From Choristoneura fumiferana (Eukaryota > Arthropoda > Insecta > Lepidoptera > Tortricidae): DNA of 64,000 nucleotides. A program made the translations under genes and the position numbers. The notes beneath the pieces were generated by a model. That model saw only the letters and a program-made list of their open reading frames with translations. It ran no database searches and was not told the DNA's origin. Below are positions 34,101 to 42,906 of this stretch, one piece after another; within the stretch, counting starts at the first letter, position 1; each line of letters starts with the position of its first letter. The stretch covers positions 5,311,439 through 5,375,438 of the forward strand of contig NC_133498.1 of assembly GCF_025370935.1 (NCBI RefSeq), given 5' to 3'.

Positions 34101-37100
34101 GAAAAGGGTCATAGTATAAAATATTTAAATAAGTGGGAGGTAGATGAAGCTTTAAATAATTGCATCAGGTTAACACAAGCAAATGAGTATCAAGCAGAAA
34201 TAACAGAAATTCAAACTTACGGTCACATTAAATCCAAATCTTCGAAACTGCTTCATTTGAACCTTTCATCGACGACAAGGGACTACTTAGAATAAATGGG
34301 CGAATATCTCAATCACAAGAACCCGAAACTGTTAAAACACCCATACTATTGCCTCACAGATCACATTTTTCAGATTTAATTGTGGATGACGCTCACAAGA
34401 AAACTTTGCATGGTGATGTCCAGTTGATGCTGAATTTTATCCGATCAGCATACTGGATAGTAGGAATTAAAAACCTTGTAAAGCATTGTGTGCGCAGGTG
34501 TGTGACTTGTGTGCGATATAAAGCCAAGTTACAAACGCAGCTTATGGGAACTCTGCCTGCGGTTAGAGTCACACCTGCTAGAGTCTTTATAAATAGCGGT
34601 GTTGACTATGCAGGCCCAATCATGTTGAGAACCTCTAAAGGTAGAGGCCATAAGGCATATAAAGGTTATATATGTTTATTTGTTTGTATGGTCACAAAGG
34701 CTTTACATATTGAAGTTGTAAGTGACCTTACCTCAAGAGGATTTTTAGAATCGTTTAAACGATTTGTTGCCAGACGCGGTCATTGTGCAAATTTATACAG
34801 TGACAATGGATCTAATTTTGTAGGAGCTTCAAAGGAGCTTAAAGAGTTGTTCGATGCAGAAAAATCAACAATGATTCAAGAGGTAGCTGATAGTTTGTCA
34901 GTTAATGGAACCAATTGGCATTTTATACCTCCACACGCACCTAATTTCGGAGGATTATGGGAATCTGGTGTAAAATCAGTCAAATACCACATTAAAAGAG
35001 TTATTGGAGAGTCCACGTTGACATTTGAAGAAATGAGCACGTTACTCTGTCAAATAGAGGCATGTCTCAATTCACGGCCTTTGTCAATATTGAACAGTGA
35101 TCCAAGAGAAGCTCATCCTTTAACTCCGGCTCACTTCATAGTAGGAGAGCCACTTGTAACAGTTCCAGAGAATAATTATGAAAGTTCTAATATAGGCACC
35201 TTGAAACGGTGGCAACTCACTCAAGTGATGTTACAACATTTTTGGAGACGATGGTCTAATGAATATTTGACACATCTCATGCAACGTTACAAGTGGGCCT
35301 TGAAAATACCAGAACCTGAAGTCGGAGATATTGTATTGGTAAAAGAGGATGATTTACCTCCTAGTAAATGGCTTTTTGGCAGAATTCTCACCAAACATCC
35401 TGGCTCAGACGGACTAACTAGAGTGGTATCTTTGAAATGTAAGAATTCAATTTTAAAACGTCCAACTTCCAAGCTTTGTGTTCTACCTGTTAATGTGTAG
35501 GTAAGATTGTTAGTGTAGTAATTAATAATATGTTATTCTATGCCGTCAGTGAATTTGTTATTTGAAGTTAAGTTCAGATTTTATTTACGTTATGATTATA
35601 ATTATAAGGTTTATGTTATGATCTTCACCAAGATCAGGAAAGTCAATGTTGCTATGGTGGGCGGTTAGTAAGGACATTCTGTCCTTGGTGGGCGGTATGT
35701 CCAAACTGTATTTAGGTTTGAAGTAATTTAGTTTTTTTATGTCTCGGTAGATGGTGCTGTACTTGTTTAAAACATGCTAACGTTAGGTCGCTTTAGAATT
35801 TATTTATTTGATGTTAATTTTTGTATGCATGAGAGAGAGAGAAAGAAAGATAGAGAGAAGAGTTCAATTATATAAAGTACATACACAGTACCGACTTTCA
35901 TTGGCCTGTAGGAGTTTGTACAATATGATACTTACATTGAGTAAATTTAATGATAACTGCTTTAACTTCTTGCATTTGGTGAGTATACCCAAGCTGAAGA
36001 TTTTCTGTCGGCGGCTTAATAACCGGTAATTGTATCTTAATTTCTTGTAAATTTGGACAGTTCTTCGCAATTGCCTCCATTATTTCTTTATCTTCAATAG
36101 GACAGAATATGGACACAAAAAAAGGACCCATTTTTTGTATCATATTTTCAAACAATTCTCTTTTCGGAAGATGTATGATACGATACTTTTTACAAAACAT
36201 TGGCGCAACCTGAGGCCTGAATATACATTTGCTGTCGTACAAACGGTGGATCTGATATTTATGGACGCCTGCAACAGAAAAAAGGAGCTTTCTATACTTC
36301 GTTTTTTTAGCATTAGAAAAAGGGTAAACAATCTTGACGAGTCTTTTTTATTGAAAAACGTTTAAAAAAAACAATAACTATTACTTATGATACCAAAAGA
36401 AAGTAATGATCATAATGCCCTTGCTATTTGTTACATACTTGCTGTGGCTTATTTTTCAAGTGTTTTTCAATAAAAAGACACGTCAAGATTGCTTACCAAT
36501 TGCTTACCTTCTTTCTAATGCTAAAAAATGAAGTATAGCTTATCCCAAGTCATGACGGATAGAGAGCGATTACAAAAACTTCATTCCTGTAAATTGACAA
36601 GCAAGAGAAGTAAAACGGATACTAATGGCACTCTCTTATTTTACACATCTTTACAAAGAACGTAACGCTTTCATGACATGAACTTGTGCTCTTTATTACA
36701 CGACTGCAAGGAGAGGTATTGTTTTTTGTCAGAATCTACTTGAATTAAATAAAATAGAAGTAATAATTTACTTCACCAACACAACCTACACCAAATCATG
36801 GCGTCTTGATTACATAAAAACTTCGTTTATACGCTAAGTCTCAAATTAAAATCAGAGCAGTGGAGCTTATTTCTAATAAAAAGTTATATTAAACAGTTAG
36901 CGCGATGTATGTTCCGCTGGTCGTTACCTGCCAGGTAGTCCCGCACCACTTGCTGCCAGGCGCGGCTGACGCGCTCCGAGCGCACGACGTCTCTGACGGG
37001 GACGTAGTCCAGCACGAGGCGCCAGCAGTCCGCGTTCAGCTGGTCGTTACCTGCCAGGTAGTCCCGCACCACTTGCTGCCAGGCGCGGCTGACGCGCTCC

Positions 37101-39946
37101 GAGCGCACGACGTCTCTGACGGGGACGTAGTCCAGCAGGAGGCGCCAGCAGTCCGCGTTCAGCTGTCGTTACCTGCCAGGTAGTCCCGCACCACTTGTTG
37201 CCAGGCGCGGCTGACGCGCTCCGAGCGCACGACGTCTCTGACGGGGACGTAGTCCAGCAGGAGGCGCCAGCAGTCCGCGTTCAGCTGGTCGTTACCTGCC
37301 AGGTAGTCCCGCACCACTTGCTGCCAGGCGCGGCTGACGCGCTCCGAGCGCACGACGTCTCCGACGGGGACGTAGTCCAGCACGAGGCGCCAGCAGTTCA
37401 CGTTCAGCTGGTCGTTACCTGCCAGGTAGTCCCGCACCACTTGCTGCCAGGCGCGGCTGACGCGCTCCGAGCGCACGACGTCTCTGACGGGGACGTAGTC
37501 CAGCACGAGGCGCCAGCAGTCCGCGTTCAGCTGGTCGTTACCTGCCAGGTAGTCCCGCACCACTTGCTGCCAGGCGCGGCTGACGCGCTCCGAGCGCACG
37601 ACGTCTCCGACGGGGACGTAGTCCAGCACGAGGCGCCAGCAGTCCGCGTTCAGCTGGTCGTTACCTGCCAGGTAGTCCCGCACCACTTGCTGCCAGGCGC
37701 GGCTGACGCGCTCCGAGCGCACGACGTCTCCGACGGGGACGTAGTCCAGCACGAGGCGCCAGCAGTCCGCGTTCAGCTGGTCGTTACCTGCCAGGTAGTC
37801 CCGCACCACTTGCTGCCAGGCGCGGCTGACGCGCTCCGAGCGCACGACGTCTCTGACGGGGACGTAGTCCAGCAGGAGGCGCCAGCAGTCCGCGTTCAGC
37901 TGGTCGTTACCTGCCAGGTAGTCCCGCACCACTTGCTGCCAGGCGCGGCTGACGCGCTCCGAGCGCACGACGTCTCCGACGGGGACGTAGTCCAGCACGA
38001 GGCGCCAGCAGTCCGCGTTCAGCTGGTCGTTACCTGCCAGGTAGTCCCGCACCACTTGCTGCCAGGCGCGGCTGACGCGCTCCGAGCGCACGACGTCTCT
38101 GACGGGGACGTAGTCCAGCACGAGGCGCCAGCAGTCCGCGTTCAGCTGGTCGTTACCTGCCAGGTAGTCCCGCACCACTTGCTGCCAGGCGCGGCTGACG
38201 CGCTCCGAGCGCACGACGTCTCCGACGGGGACGTAGTCCAGCACGAGGCGCCAGCAGTCCGCGTCCAGCTGGTCGTTACCTGCCAGGTAGTCCCGCACCA
38301 CTTGCTGCCAGGCGCGGCTGGCGCGCTCCGAGCGCACGACGTCTCCGACGGGGACGTAGTCCAGCACGAGGCGCCAGCAGTCCGCGTTCAGCTGGTCGTT
38401 ACCTGCCAGGTAGTCCCGCACCACTTGCTGCCAGGCGCGGCTGACGCGCTCCGAGCGCACGACGTCTCTGACGGGGACGTAGTCCAGCACGAGGCGCCAG
38501 CAGTCCGCGTTCAGCTGGTCGTTACCTGCCAGGTAGTCCCGCACCACTTGTTGCCAGGCGCGGCTGACGCGCTCCGAGCGCACGACGTCTCCGACGGGGA
38601 CGTAGTCCAGCACGAGGCGCCAGCAGTCCGCGTTCAGCACGTCTGGTATGGTGGCGTCGTACTCCGAAATCTATCAACCAATTAATCCCTATTTTTTGCA
38701 GGAAATTTCACTTTAACACAGCAGGCAACTGGACAAAATTATAAGTACCATTTTAGCGAGTGAAGTTTGTGCAAATCCCATCCTAATATGACCAACTTAG
38801 TGGCATAGTACTTATCAAGTCTTAAACTATCACATGTAGGTAAATTATATACCTAACAAATGGTGTATTCGTAAAAATTGTATTTATACACTTACCACGT
38901 TGTCGTTAGTTGAGAGTTCAGTGCTATGAGGCTCCCAAACACGAGGTCTCTTGGTGATGGAAGGACTTATACTGTCGGCCTCAGACTTCAGCACGGTGGC
39001 GGTAGCTGAAGCCGGGGCAGGCCTCTAATAAAAATTGAGGAAACAGTCAGTTTCTTAGATTTCAAACACTAATGCATAAAGCAAGAACAATCGGAAAATT
39101 TGACTTTTGAACAGAGATGGCCTGAGGGGGAGGCGGTTCGCATTGGCAGCAAGAGTGGAGTAACCGCAATCACCCGATTTGGGTGTTTAGTAGCCGAGGA
39201 AGGAGGCCTCTTCCTGGGATTTTCCATCGGACCTGGTTTTTATTATTTGAAAAAAAAAATTGAATCAGGCGTTACTTTGCGGAGGTCCATATCAATGAAC
39301 TAAAAGAATTTCCTTGCTCACCCGCGACCTTACGATAGCTAAGCTTATGCAAAATATGCGTGTACATGCAGTTCCTCCACCTCCACACAGTAAGAACACA
39401 CACAAATCACACAAACCCATCTATCACCACCACCACACTGCACTGACGCGTTTCGAACTCAACCAGAGCTCATCTTCAGAGTGACACAACCGTACACCAT
39501 GCTACCAGTTGTTAGACTAACGAACCACAACCACCGTAATTTGTGGGTAGTTTTGTTTTGTTTCATAAAACGTATGTGGGTACTCGGGGAGTTACAGTGA
39601 CAAGTTAAAAAGGTGGTTGTGGTTCGTTAGTCTAACAACTGGTAGCATGGTGTACGGTTGTGTCACTCTGAAGATGAGCTCTGGTTGAGTTCGAAACGCG
39701 TCAGTGTAGTGTGGTGGTGGTGATAGATGGGTTTGTGTGATTTGTGTGTGTTCTTACAGTGTGGAGGTGGAGGAACTCATGAACACGCATATTTTGCATA
39801 AGCTTAGCTATTTTAGGTCGCGGGTGAGCAAGGATTTTTTTTTAGTTCATTGAAAAAAAAACTAAAAAGTATGGATCACTGCTCACTTTCATGTCACTAT
39901 GCTCTGACTCCATGTTGCTAGCAAAGGCTAGACCAGTTGGTAAAGT
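28104..39946 (-). CDS. Gene C: F-box/LRR protein with a 14-unit F-box array (two frame breaks; BEL/Pao in intron 4)
   Basis: Exons on the minus strand: 39946-39887 (ATG at 39913, MESEHSDMK), 39024-38896, 38670-36928, 36268-35936, 29087-28368 and 28166-28104 (TGA). N-terminus: RPAPASATATVLK, then KRPRVWEPHSTEL. The LRR exon encodes 240 residues (RGCPALRSVDLGRTW, CAGLELLDVSYSHRL) and the last exon VHYEGITLLWDKP. It is the closest relative of gene B. Two single-base changes break the frame. One C/G pair is lost in the linker after F-box unit 12 (37163-37172 is 10 bases instead of 11), which creates an immediate stop on read-through but lies beyond that unit's donor. One base is gained in exon 4 (GGG for GG at 35988-35990), which shifts the end of the linker domain. 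The second change cannot be bypassed by array donor choice, so C may be a young pseudogene unless it is a sequencing error or an alternative exon end is used. Confidence 0.75.
29279..29503 (+). repeat. BEL/Pao 5' LTR
   Basis: 225 bp, TGTCCAAACTG...GTTTATACA. Contains a GAGA-rich stretch where most of the differences from the 3' LTR fall. Confidence 0.95.
30255..34295 (+). CDS. BEL/Pao Gag-Pol polyprotein, first part
   Basis: 1346 residues, opening MESLITFQNDF. In order: a gag region with PIFSGKYTEWPTF; a zinc-knuckle region near residues 335-395 with CFNCLGSNHGVRFC; an aspartic protease with LLDQGSQASF near residue 480; reverse transcriptase with the catalytic FYMDDLMTGC near residue 895; RNase H with GFSDASNVAYSAVVY near 1075 and AWTDSTVVLAWL near 1150; and the start of the integrase region. 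The frame ends at 34293-34295. The continuation toward integrase is in another frame, so one nucleotide has been lost shortly before (about 34260), which disables the copy. The roles are those known for BEL/Pao polyproteins; the motifs are read directly. Confidence 0.93.
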   Translation: MESLITFQNDFSNRITKARINFKKTSRERITERYVEGRLQSLEQLWQDFRQGHKELLQKVDSKLLKDEEYIKNDVYEQTEDHYMSHMCELKDILEIFKVKVQPGQSNVNSEGGNKSSLVKLPKISIPIFSGKYTEWPTFRDLFVSMIHSNKDLDNVQRLQYLKGYLTGEAEQLIRYTPVTDANYEQCWKQLEDRYSNKKYLSHCILKRLLSQRNLTNESASCLKELMDTSSDCLSALQNLGIDVSTWDIIVIHLLSLKLDAESRKQWELHVATDVSSDSLPTFKEFQRFLTNRYRALEFIEPKHVNKPNTFNSKVSTSNKVNHTKVLHAANVVKMRCEYCSEEHKLCYCKKFASLDYDKRHEFVTNNRMCFNCLGSNHGVRFCQKATSCKICKRKHHSLLHPQGTPNGNVCSSSGTSSSGQPIGEDGEKASGSSNTGCSHSSNENTPVVSCFSKGKLSKHTLLPTAIVNVESKTGQYRSARALLDQGSQASFVTEAIVQGLGLKKTSANLTVTGVGGDQQSILSKAVVTLKIQSLTDPNFKMEVKCFVLTNITTVLPERKMEVPDWVQLKGLCLADPSFDSPNKIDILLGAEVYSQIIKDGVLKSPVGSPVAQCTALGWILSGSMGAAGTENKISVFHAQVDENEIIKRFWELENDFLLNMPILTKEEKRCEEIFSATTHRDEDGRYIVKLPFRDDDATWKNGNSREIAIKRLKSLEKRFIKDKVLKERYTEVINEYLQLGHMVPVPEQELNKDSVYLPHHAIVKEDRTTTKVRVVFDASCKNENGVSLNDNLMIGPRLQPDLRHLIISWRKYPVCLIADIVKMYRMVKVAEEDCDFQRIVWRNDAENKIQDYKLLTVTFGTASAPYLAVKALNQVALDHKEAYPIAAERVAKEFYMDDLMTGCQTIEEGIRLYTEMNALLKEGGFILQKWSSNEDELLKIINPTEKREEIKQNKTLEQKQDNIVKILGLTWNRSRDEFQYSVKLPPLSAPVTKRKIISDVARLFDPLGWIAPCVIKAKIFIQRLWIAGTEWDEEPPTSILEDWYTYREELTQLTDFRISRWMFTKENDAVTELHGFSDASNVAYSAVVYSRVIDAHGEVHVVLVGAKTRVAPVRQISIPRLELCGAVLLTKLLLEIANVLNIPRSDVRAWTDSTVVLAWLNKHPSNWKTFVANRISEIHSTLEPSQWAHVPSKDNPADCASRGVQPSELADLELWKYGPRFLWNKEVLYKKLKDNDTREEISTRVHIAKVEVSILDKYSSLQKLIRVVAYCRRFFTKNSIIEKGHSIKYLNKWEVDEALNNCIRLTQANEYQAEITEIQTYGHIKSKSSKLLHLNLSSTTRDYLE
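34296..35500 (+). pseudogene. BEL/Pao integrase part of Pol, separated by a frameshift
   Basis: Open from just after 34295 to the stop at 35498-35500. Shows the HHCC zinc finger (His at the HKKTLHGD region, CVRRCVTC), and the DDE core with SGVDYAGPIML, LYSDNGSNFVG and NFGGLWESGVKSVKYH. The C-terminal WRRWSNEYL and GDIVLVKEDDLPPSKW stretches are typical of BEL/Pao integrases. It has no start of its own; it belongs to the upstream polyprotein in another frame. Confidence 0.9.
35698..35922 (+). repeat. BEL/Pao 3' LTR
   Basis: 225 bp, TGTCCAAACTG...GTTTGTACA; followed by the target duplication ATATG. Confidence 0.95.
36917..38637 (-). repeat. F-box tandem array C: 14 units of 123 bp (one linker 10 instead of 11 nt)
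   Basis: Unit 1 starts at 38637 on the minus strand; unit 14 ends at 36917. Codon in VPV(R/G)DVV, unit 1 to 14: G,R,G,G,R,G,R,G,G,R,G,R,R,R. Rare variants: Ala for Val in unit 3 (SERASRAW), LDAD in unit 4, WRLLLDY in units 7, 12 and 13, and LNVN in unit 11. Units 1 and 12 have CAACAAG, as do two units of array B. The linker after unit 12 (37163-37172) has lost one base. The sequence after unit 14 (CGGAACATACATCGCG) is alignable with that after array B, marking the original intron. Confidence 0.95.
39292..39853. mobile_element. 562-bp palindromic fold-back element in gene C intron 1
   Basis: Arms 39293-39535 and 39612-39853 are nearly perfect inverted copies, separated by a 76-base loop. Each arm carries CCTTGCTCACCCGCGACCT, a ACACACACAAATCACA stretch, ACGCGTTTCGAACTCAACC and TAGACTAACGAACCACAACC. 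Single-arm relatives occur at 11945-12125 and 39975-40110. Confidence 0.85.
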
Positions 39947-39974
39947 CTGCAATAAAATGTAGAAATACTTATTA

Positions 39975-40110
39975 AAATAAATACTTAAGACTCCTGTAAG
40001 AACATACACAAATCACACTATCACCACCACCACACTAAACGTCAGTCGTTTCGAACTAAACCAGAGTCCATCCTCAGAGCACCGATCACCATGCTACGAG
40101 ATGGGTTAGA
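39975..40110 (+). repeat. Diverged single arm of the fold-back family
   Basis: GTAAGAACATACACAAATCA, CACCACCACCACACTAAACG and GTTTCGAACTAAACCAGAG follow the same order as in the palindrome just upstream in the numbering. Confidence 0.6.
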
Positions 40111-40321
40111 TTTTTAATAATGTTAGAAATTTAGACTGAACGATTTCTGACTGTCTTATACTGCGACACTGATCGGGGGCGCATGCACCAGTCTGTGCTC
40201 CCATCCGACATTTTTCTTTATTGTTTGTTTGTTTAGGTATACCTACTAACATTAGCTTTTAAGAATATCACTACATTAATATAGTATTGAGAAACTTTAA
40301 TAGTTATACTTCGGGCCCTTA

Positions 40322-40540
40322 CTTAACAGTGGCGCCAACTGGCGAGCATAAAAACCATCGTCCTCGTTCCATCAATAATGCAAGTGAATGCTCTCGGTGA
40401 GGGAGGGAGCACCTAGCTGAATTTGTCGCTAACGCCATCTATGTGGTACATGTGAACTAAATGAAATCTATTTTTTTTTAGGGCATGTACCGTAGCACAT
40501 TTTAATCACAACATTCTCAGTTCAGTTATTTATTCTGTGA
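40322..40540. promoter_or_regulatory. Conserved 5' flank of gene C, duplicated at 26820-27020
   Basis: Shares GGCGCCAACTGG, GCTCTCGGTGAGGGAG, GAATTTGTCGCTAACGCCA and TTTTAATCACAACATTCT with the segment upstream of gene B. It starts about 380 bases upstream of the acceptor before C's first coding exon, so it is a candidate for the promoter or noncoding first exon. Confidence 0.45.
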
Positions 40541-40875
40541 TCATAAGAACATATATGTTACATGTTATGTGATATATAACAACGTTTGTAAGTGTCCTGA
40601 TACATGGAAACAGTAAACTATAGTAATATACAGCCTTAGCAAAACTAAAGATGGTGGTAAGCGAATGCAAATCGATTATAATCAAAATCAATAAATCTCA
40701 ATAGGTACTTCAGTTCAATTATTAAGCTTATCATTTCGGATAGCATATTGATTAAGCACGCGTCACGAAATGAAGAGGACCTGTATTCGATTTACTTACA
40801 GCTTTATTTTTCTATTCTTTTGTATATTATCGTCCTCATCTGAATAGTTAGCAACTATTAGTAATCTGTGCCTCT
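40541..40875. other. Spacer, nothing firm
   Basis: A degraded tRNA-like head (GAAGAGGACCTGTATTCGAT at about 40772) resembles the SINE head near 26370. No gene is seen. Confidence 0.4.
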
Positions 40876-40889
40876 GTGGGCATCGACGT

Positions 40890-41850
40890 CAGCAAGGCTA
40901 CTACGAATTTACGAAACTCGAAGTTCGGGGAAACAATAATGTACAACTCGGAATGTACGCGCAATAATGTACGACATGATAATCCGAAGCATTATTGCTT
41001 CCGATTATCATGCCGTACATTATCATGGTCGCGCATTATCACGGCGTACAAAATATTGCACGCGCTGTAATGTACGACGTGATAATCTGAATCCAATCGA
41101 TTAGAATGAATAGACATTTTTCGCCGCGGATCGAGCGAGCGCAGCGAGTGAGATCGATATAGTCGGAGCAGAACCGACCCGGCCGGGTTAGGTTGAAGGG
41201 CGAGGGCGTGCGAGCGAGGCGGGAGCCTCGCTGCCGCTCTCGCCTTTCGTTAGGTTTTTTTTTAATTTCAATCATGGAAATCTTAAGTAATGATAATCGG
41301 AAGACATAATGCTTCGGATTAACACGTCGTACATTATTGCGCGTACATTATTGATTCCCTGCTAGTTCGGTACGGGGTGATAATGCACGACATGATAATT
41401 CGTGCACGTAGGCACGGATTACCAGGTCGTGCATTATTTAAGTGTGCATTAACAAGTCGTACATTAACTACACCCGAAGTTCGTATCGTACCGTCCCTCC
41501 CTCTCGTATTAACTAGTTTAAGTGTCAGCTGGGCTACTCCGAAACTCGAAGTTCGTGTCGTGTGGTCTCTCTCGCTCTCGTATTAAATAGTATAAGTGTC
41601 AGAGACCGCATGACACGAAGAGTTTCGAGTTTCGGAGTAGCCTAGCTGAGGGACCGCACGACACGAACTTCGAGTTTCGAGTTTCGTAGTAGCCCTGTGA
41701 TGTCGATGATGTCTGCAGGGCTACTACGAAACTCGAAATTCGAAGTTCGTGTCGTGCGGTCCCTCTCACTCTCGTATTAAATAGTGTAAGTGTCAGAGGG
41801 ACAGCATGACACGAACTTCGAGTTTCGAGTTTCGTAGTAGCCCAGCTGTG
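40890..41850. repeat. Cluster of palindromic repeats (GGGCTACTACGAAACTCG and TGTACGACGTGATAAT families)
   Basis: Two clear inverted-repeat units, about 41529-41646 and 41717-41842, begin GGGCTACTACGAAACTCGAA, carry CTCTCGTATTAAATAGTGTA in the middle and end with the inverse (TTCGAGTTTCGTAGTAGCCC). Half units lie at about 40893 and 41460-41500. In between, 40935-41460 is built from GTACATTATTGCGCG and CGTACATTATC-type motifs in both orientations. A GC-rich core at 41118-41240 has a high GAGCGAGC content. No gene. Confidence 0.75.
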
Positions 41851-42884
41851 TCTGTTCGTGCAAAGAAAAACAAAACAAACAAATAAACAAACTGTAGAGT
41901 TTTTTTTTGAGATTATGGCTTGGGTACAAGGCCTTTAAGCCAAAAACTTTTGACATTGACGTATTAGCAGTTTATTCAGAGTACAAACGCAAAAAAGAAA
42001 AGAAACCGCGTGTGAAATGTGTGTGTGTGAAATAAGTTATATGACTATATTATGTACACTGTAAATAGTTTAAAGATACAATTATTTCTGAGTGATCTAA
42101 AACGTATAGCAGGCGATATAACAAAAATTCGTTGGCAGTTTCCTTCCTCTTGACTACGGTAAGTAAGTATCAATAACAATCAACAATGAACGGAAATTTT
42201 AGCCATACATTGTAGCCCTTTTTATAGGTTTCTAAATCCAATTTCGTGGTTTAGGCTCTTTTTGACAATTTTTTTGTATTTGAGTTACACATCTTCAATA
42301 TTCAAAGAAATGAGGGACAAACAATTTAAAAATACATAACCTTAAAAGTTTTTATTTATTTATTACGTGTACAGTACACAATTTATTCATATACCCTAGC
42401 AAATTCAAGGCAAAGGCTTGTCCTAACCTCCACACCCCCCACAGTTCCCGGTTGTAACTATACACCATGTTTTTTTTTATTTCTATTACTCCGACAGACA
42501 GCTCAGTGCAACAGCTCAGTGCTCAGTGGTAGAAACTACCTGTTGCCTAAATAATTTTTTGATCAAACCTTAATTAGAGAATATAAGTGATCAGAGTACC
42601 ACAGGACCCCTACACTAACAATTTCTGATTTTACTATGTACATCTATGATTGTGGCTTGTTTTCTGATAAGATTTTTATTTTAGAGCTGCATTCCCTCTA
42701 ATGCCAATGTTCTGTAATTGGCAAAGAATTATAGGATGACAAATAGTATCTGCATAAATACATTGTCAGCAGCGTAAGTTCATTATCAAATGTTTTTGAG
42801 CTCTTTGAGGATTTTAATGTTTTATGACACCAACATTATGAATTATCCTGAAAATATTTTTTAAGTATTATATTTATTTTTCAG
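41851..42884. promoter_or_regulatory. Upstream region of the RRM gene, with possible noncoding first exon
   Basis: No coding sequence. A good donor (TGACTACG|GTAAGTAAGT) at 42158/42159 pairs with the acceptor TTTTCAG at 42881-42884, so a 5' UTR exon probably ends at 42158. The rest is AT-rich intron. The transcription start is not identified. Confidence 0.4.
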
Positions 42885-42906
42885 ATAGCTAAGGGGAGAC
42901 ATCTTG

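Larger units (their letters stand above)
29279..35922 (+). mobile_element. BEL/Pao LTR retrotransposon, full length
   Basis: The two LTRs are 225 bp each (29279-29503 and 35698-35922), begin TG and end CA, and differ at about 4 positions by eye (roughly 98% identical). A perfect 5-bp target duplication ATATG flanks the element (29274-29278 and 35923-35927). A TGG-starting primer-binding-like site follows the 5' LTR, and purine-rich GGTGGGCGG precedes the 3' LTR. Gag-pol lies on the plus strand, opposite to gene C. It sits in gene C intron 4, 13 bases past the 5' splice site of exon 4 in the gene's direction. No envelope-like ORF is seen. Confidence 0.95.
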
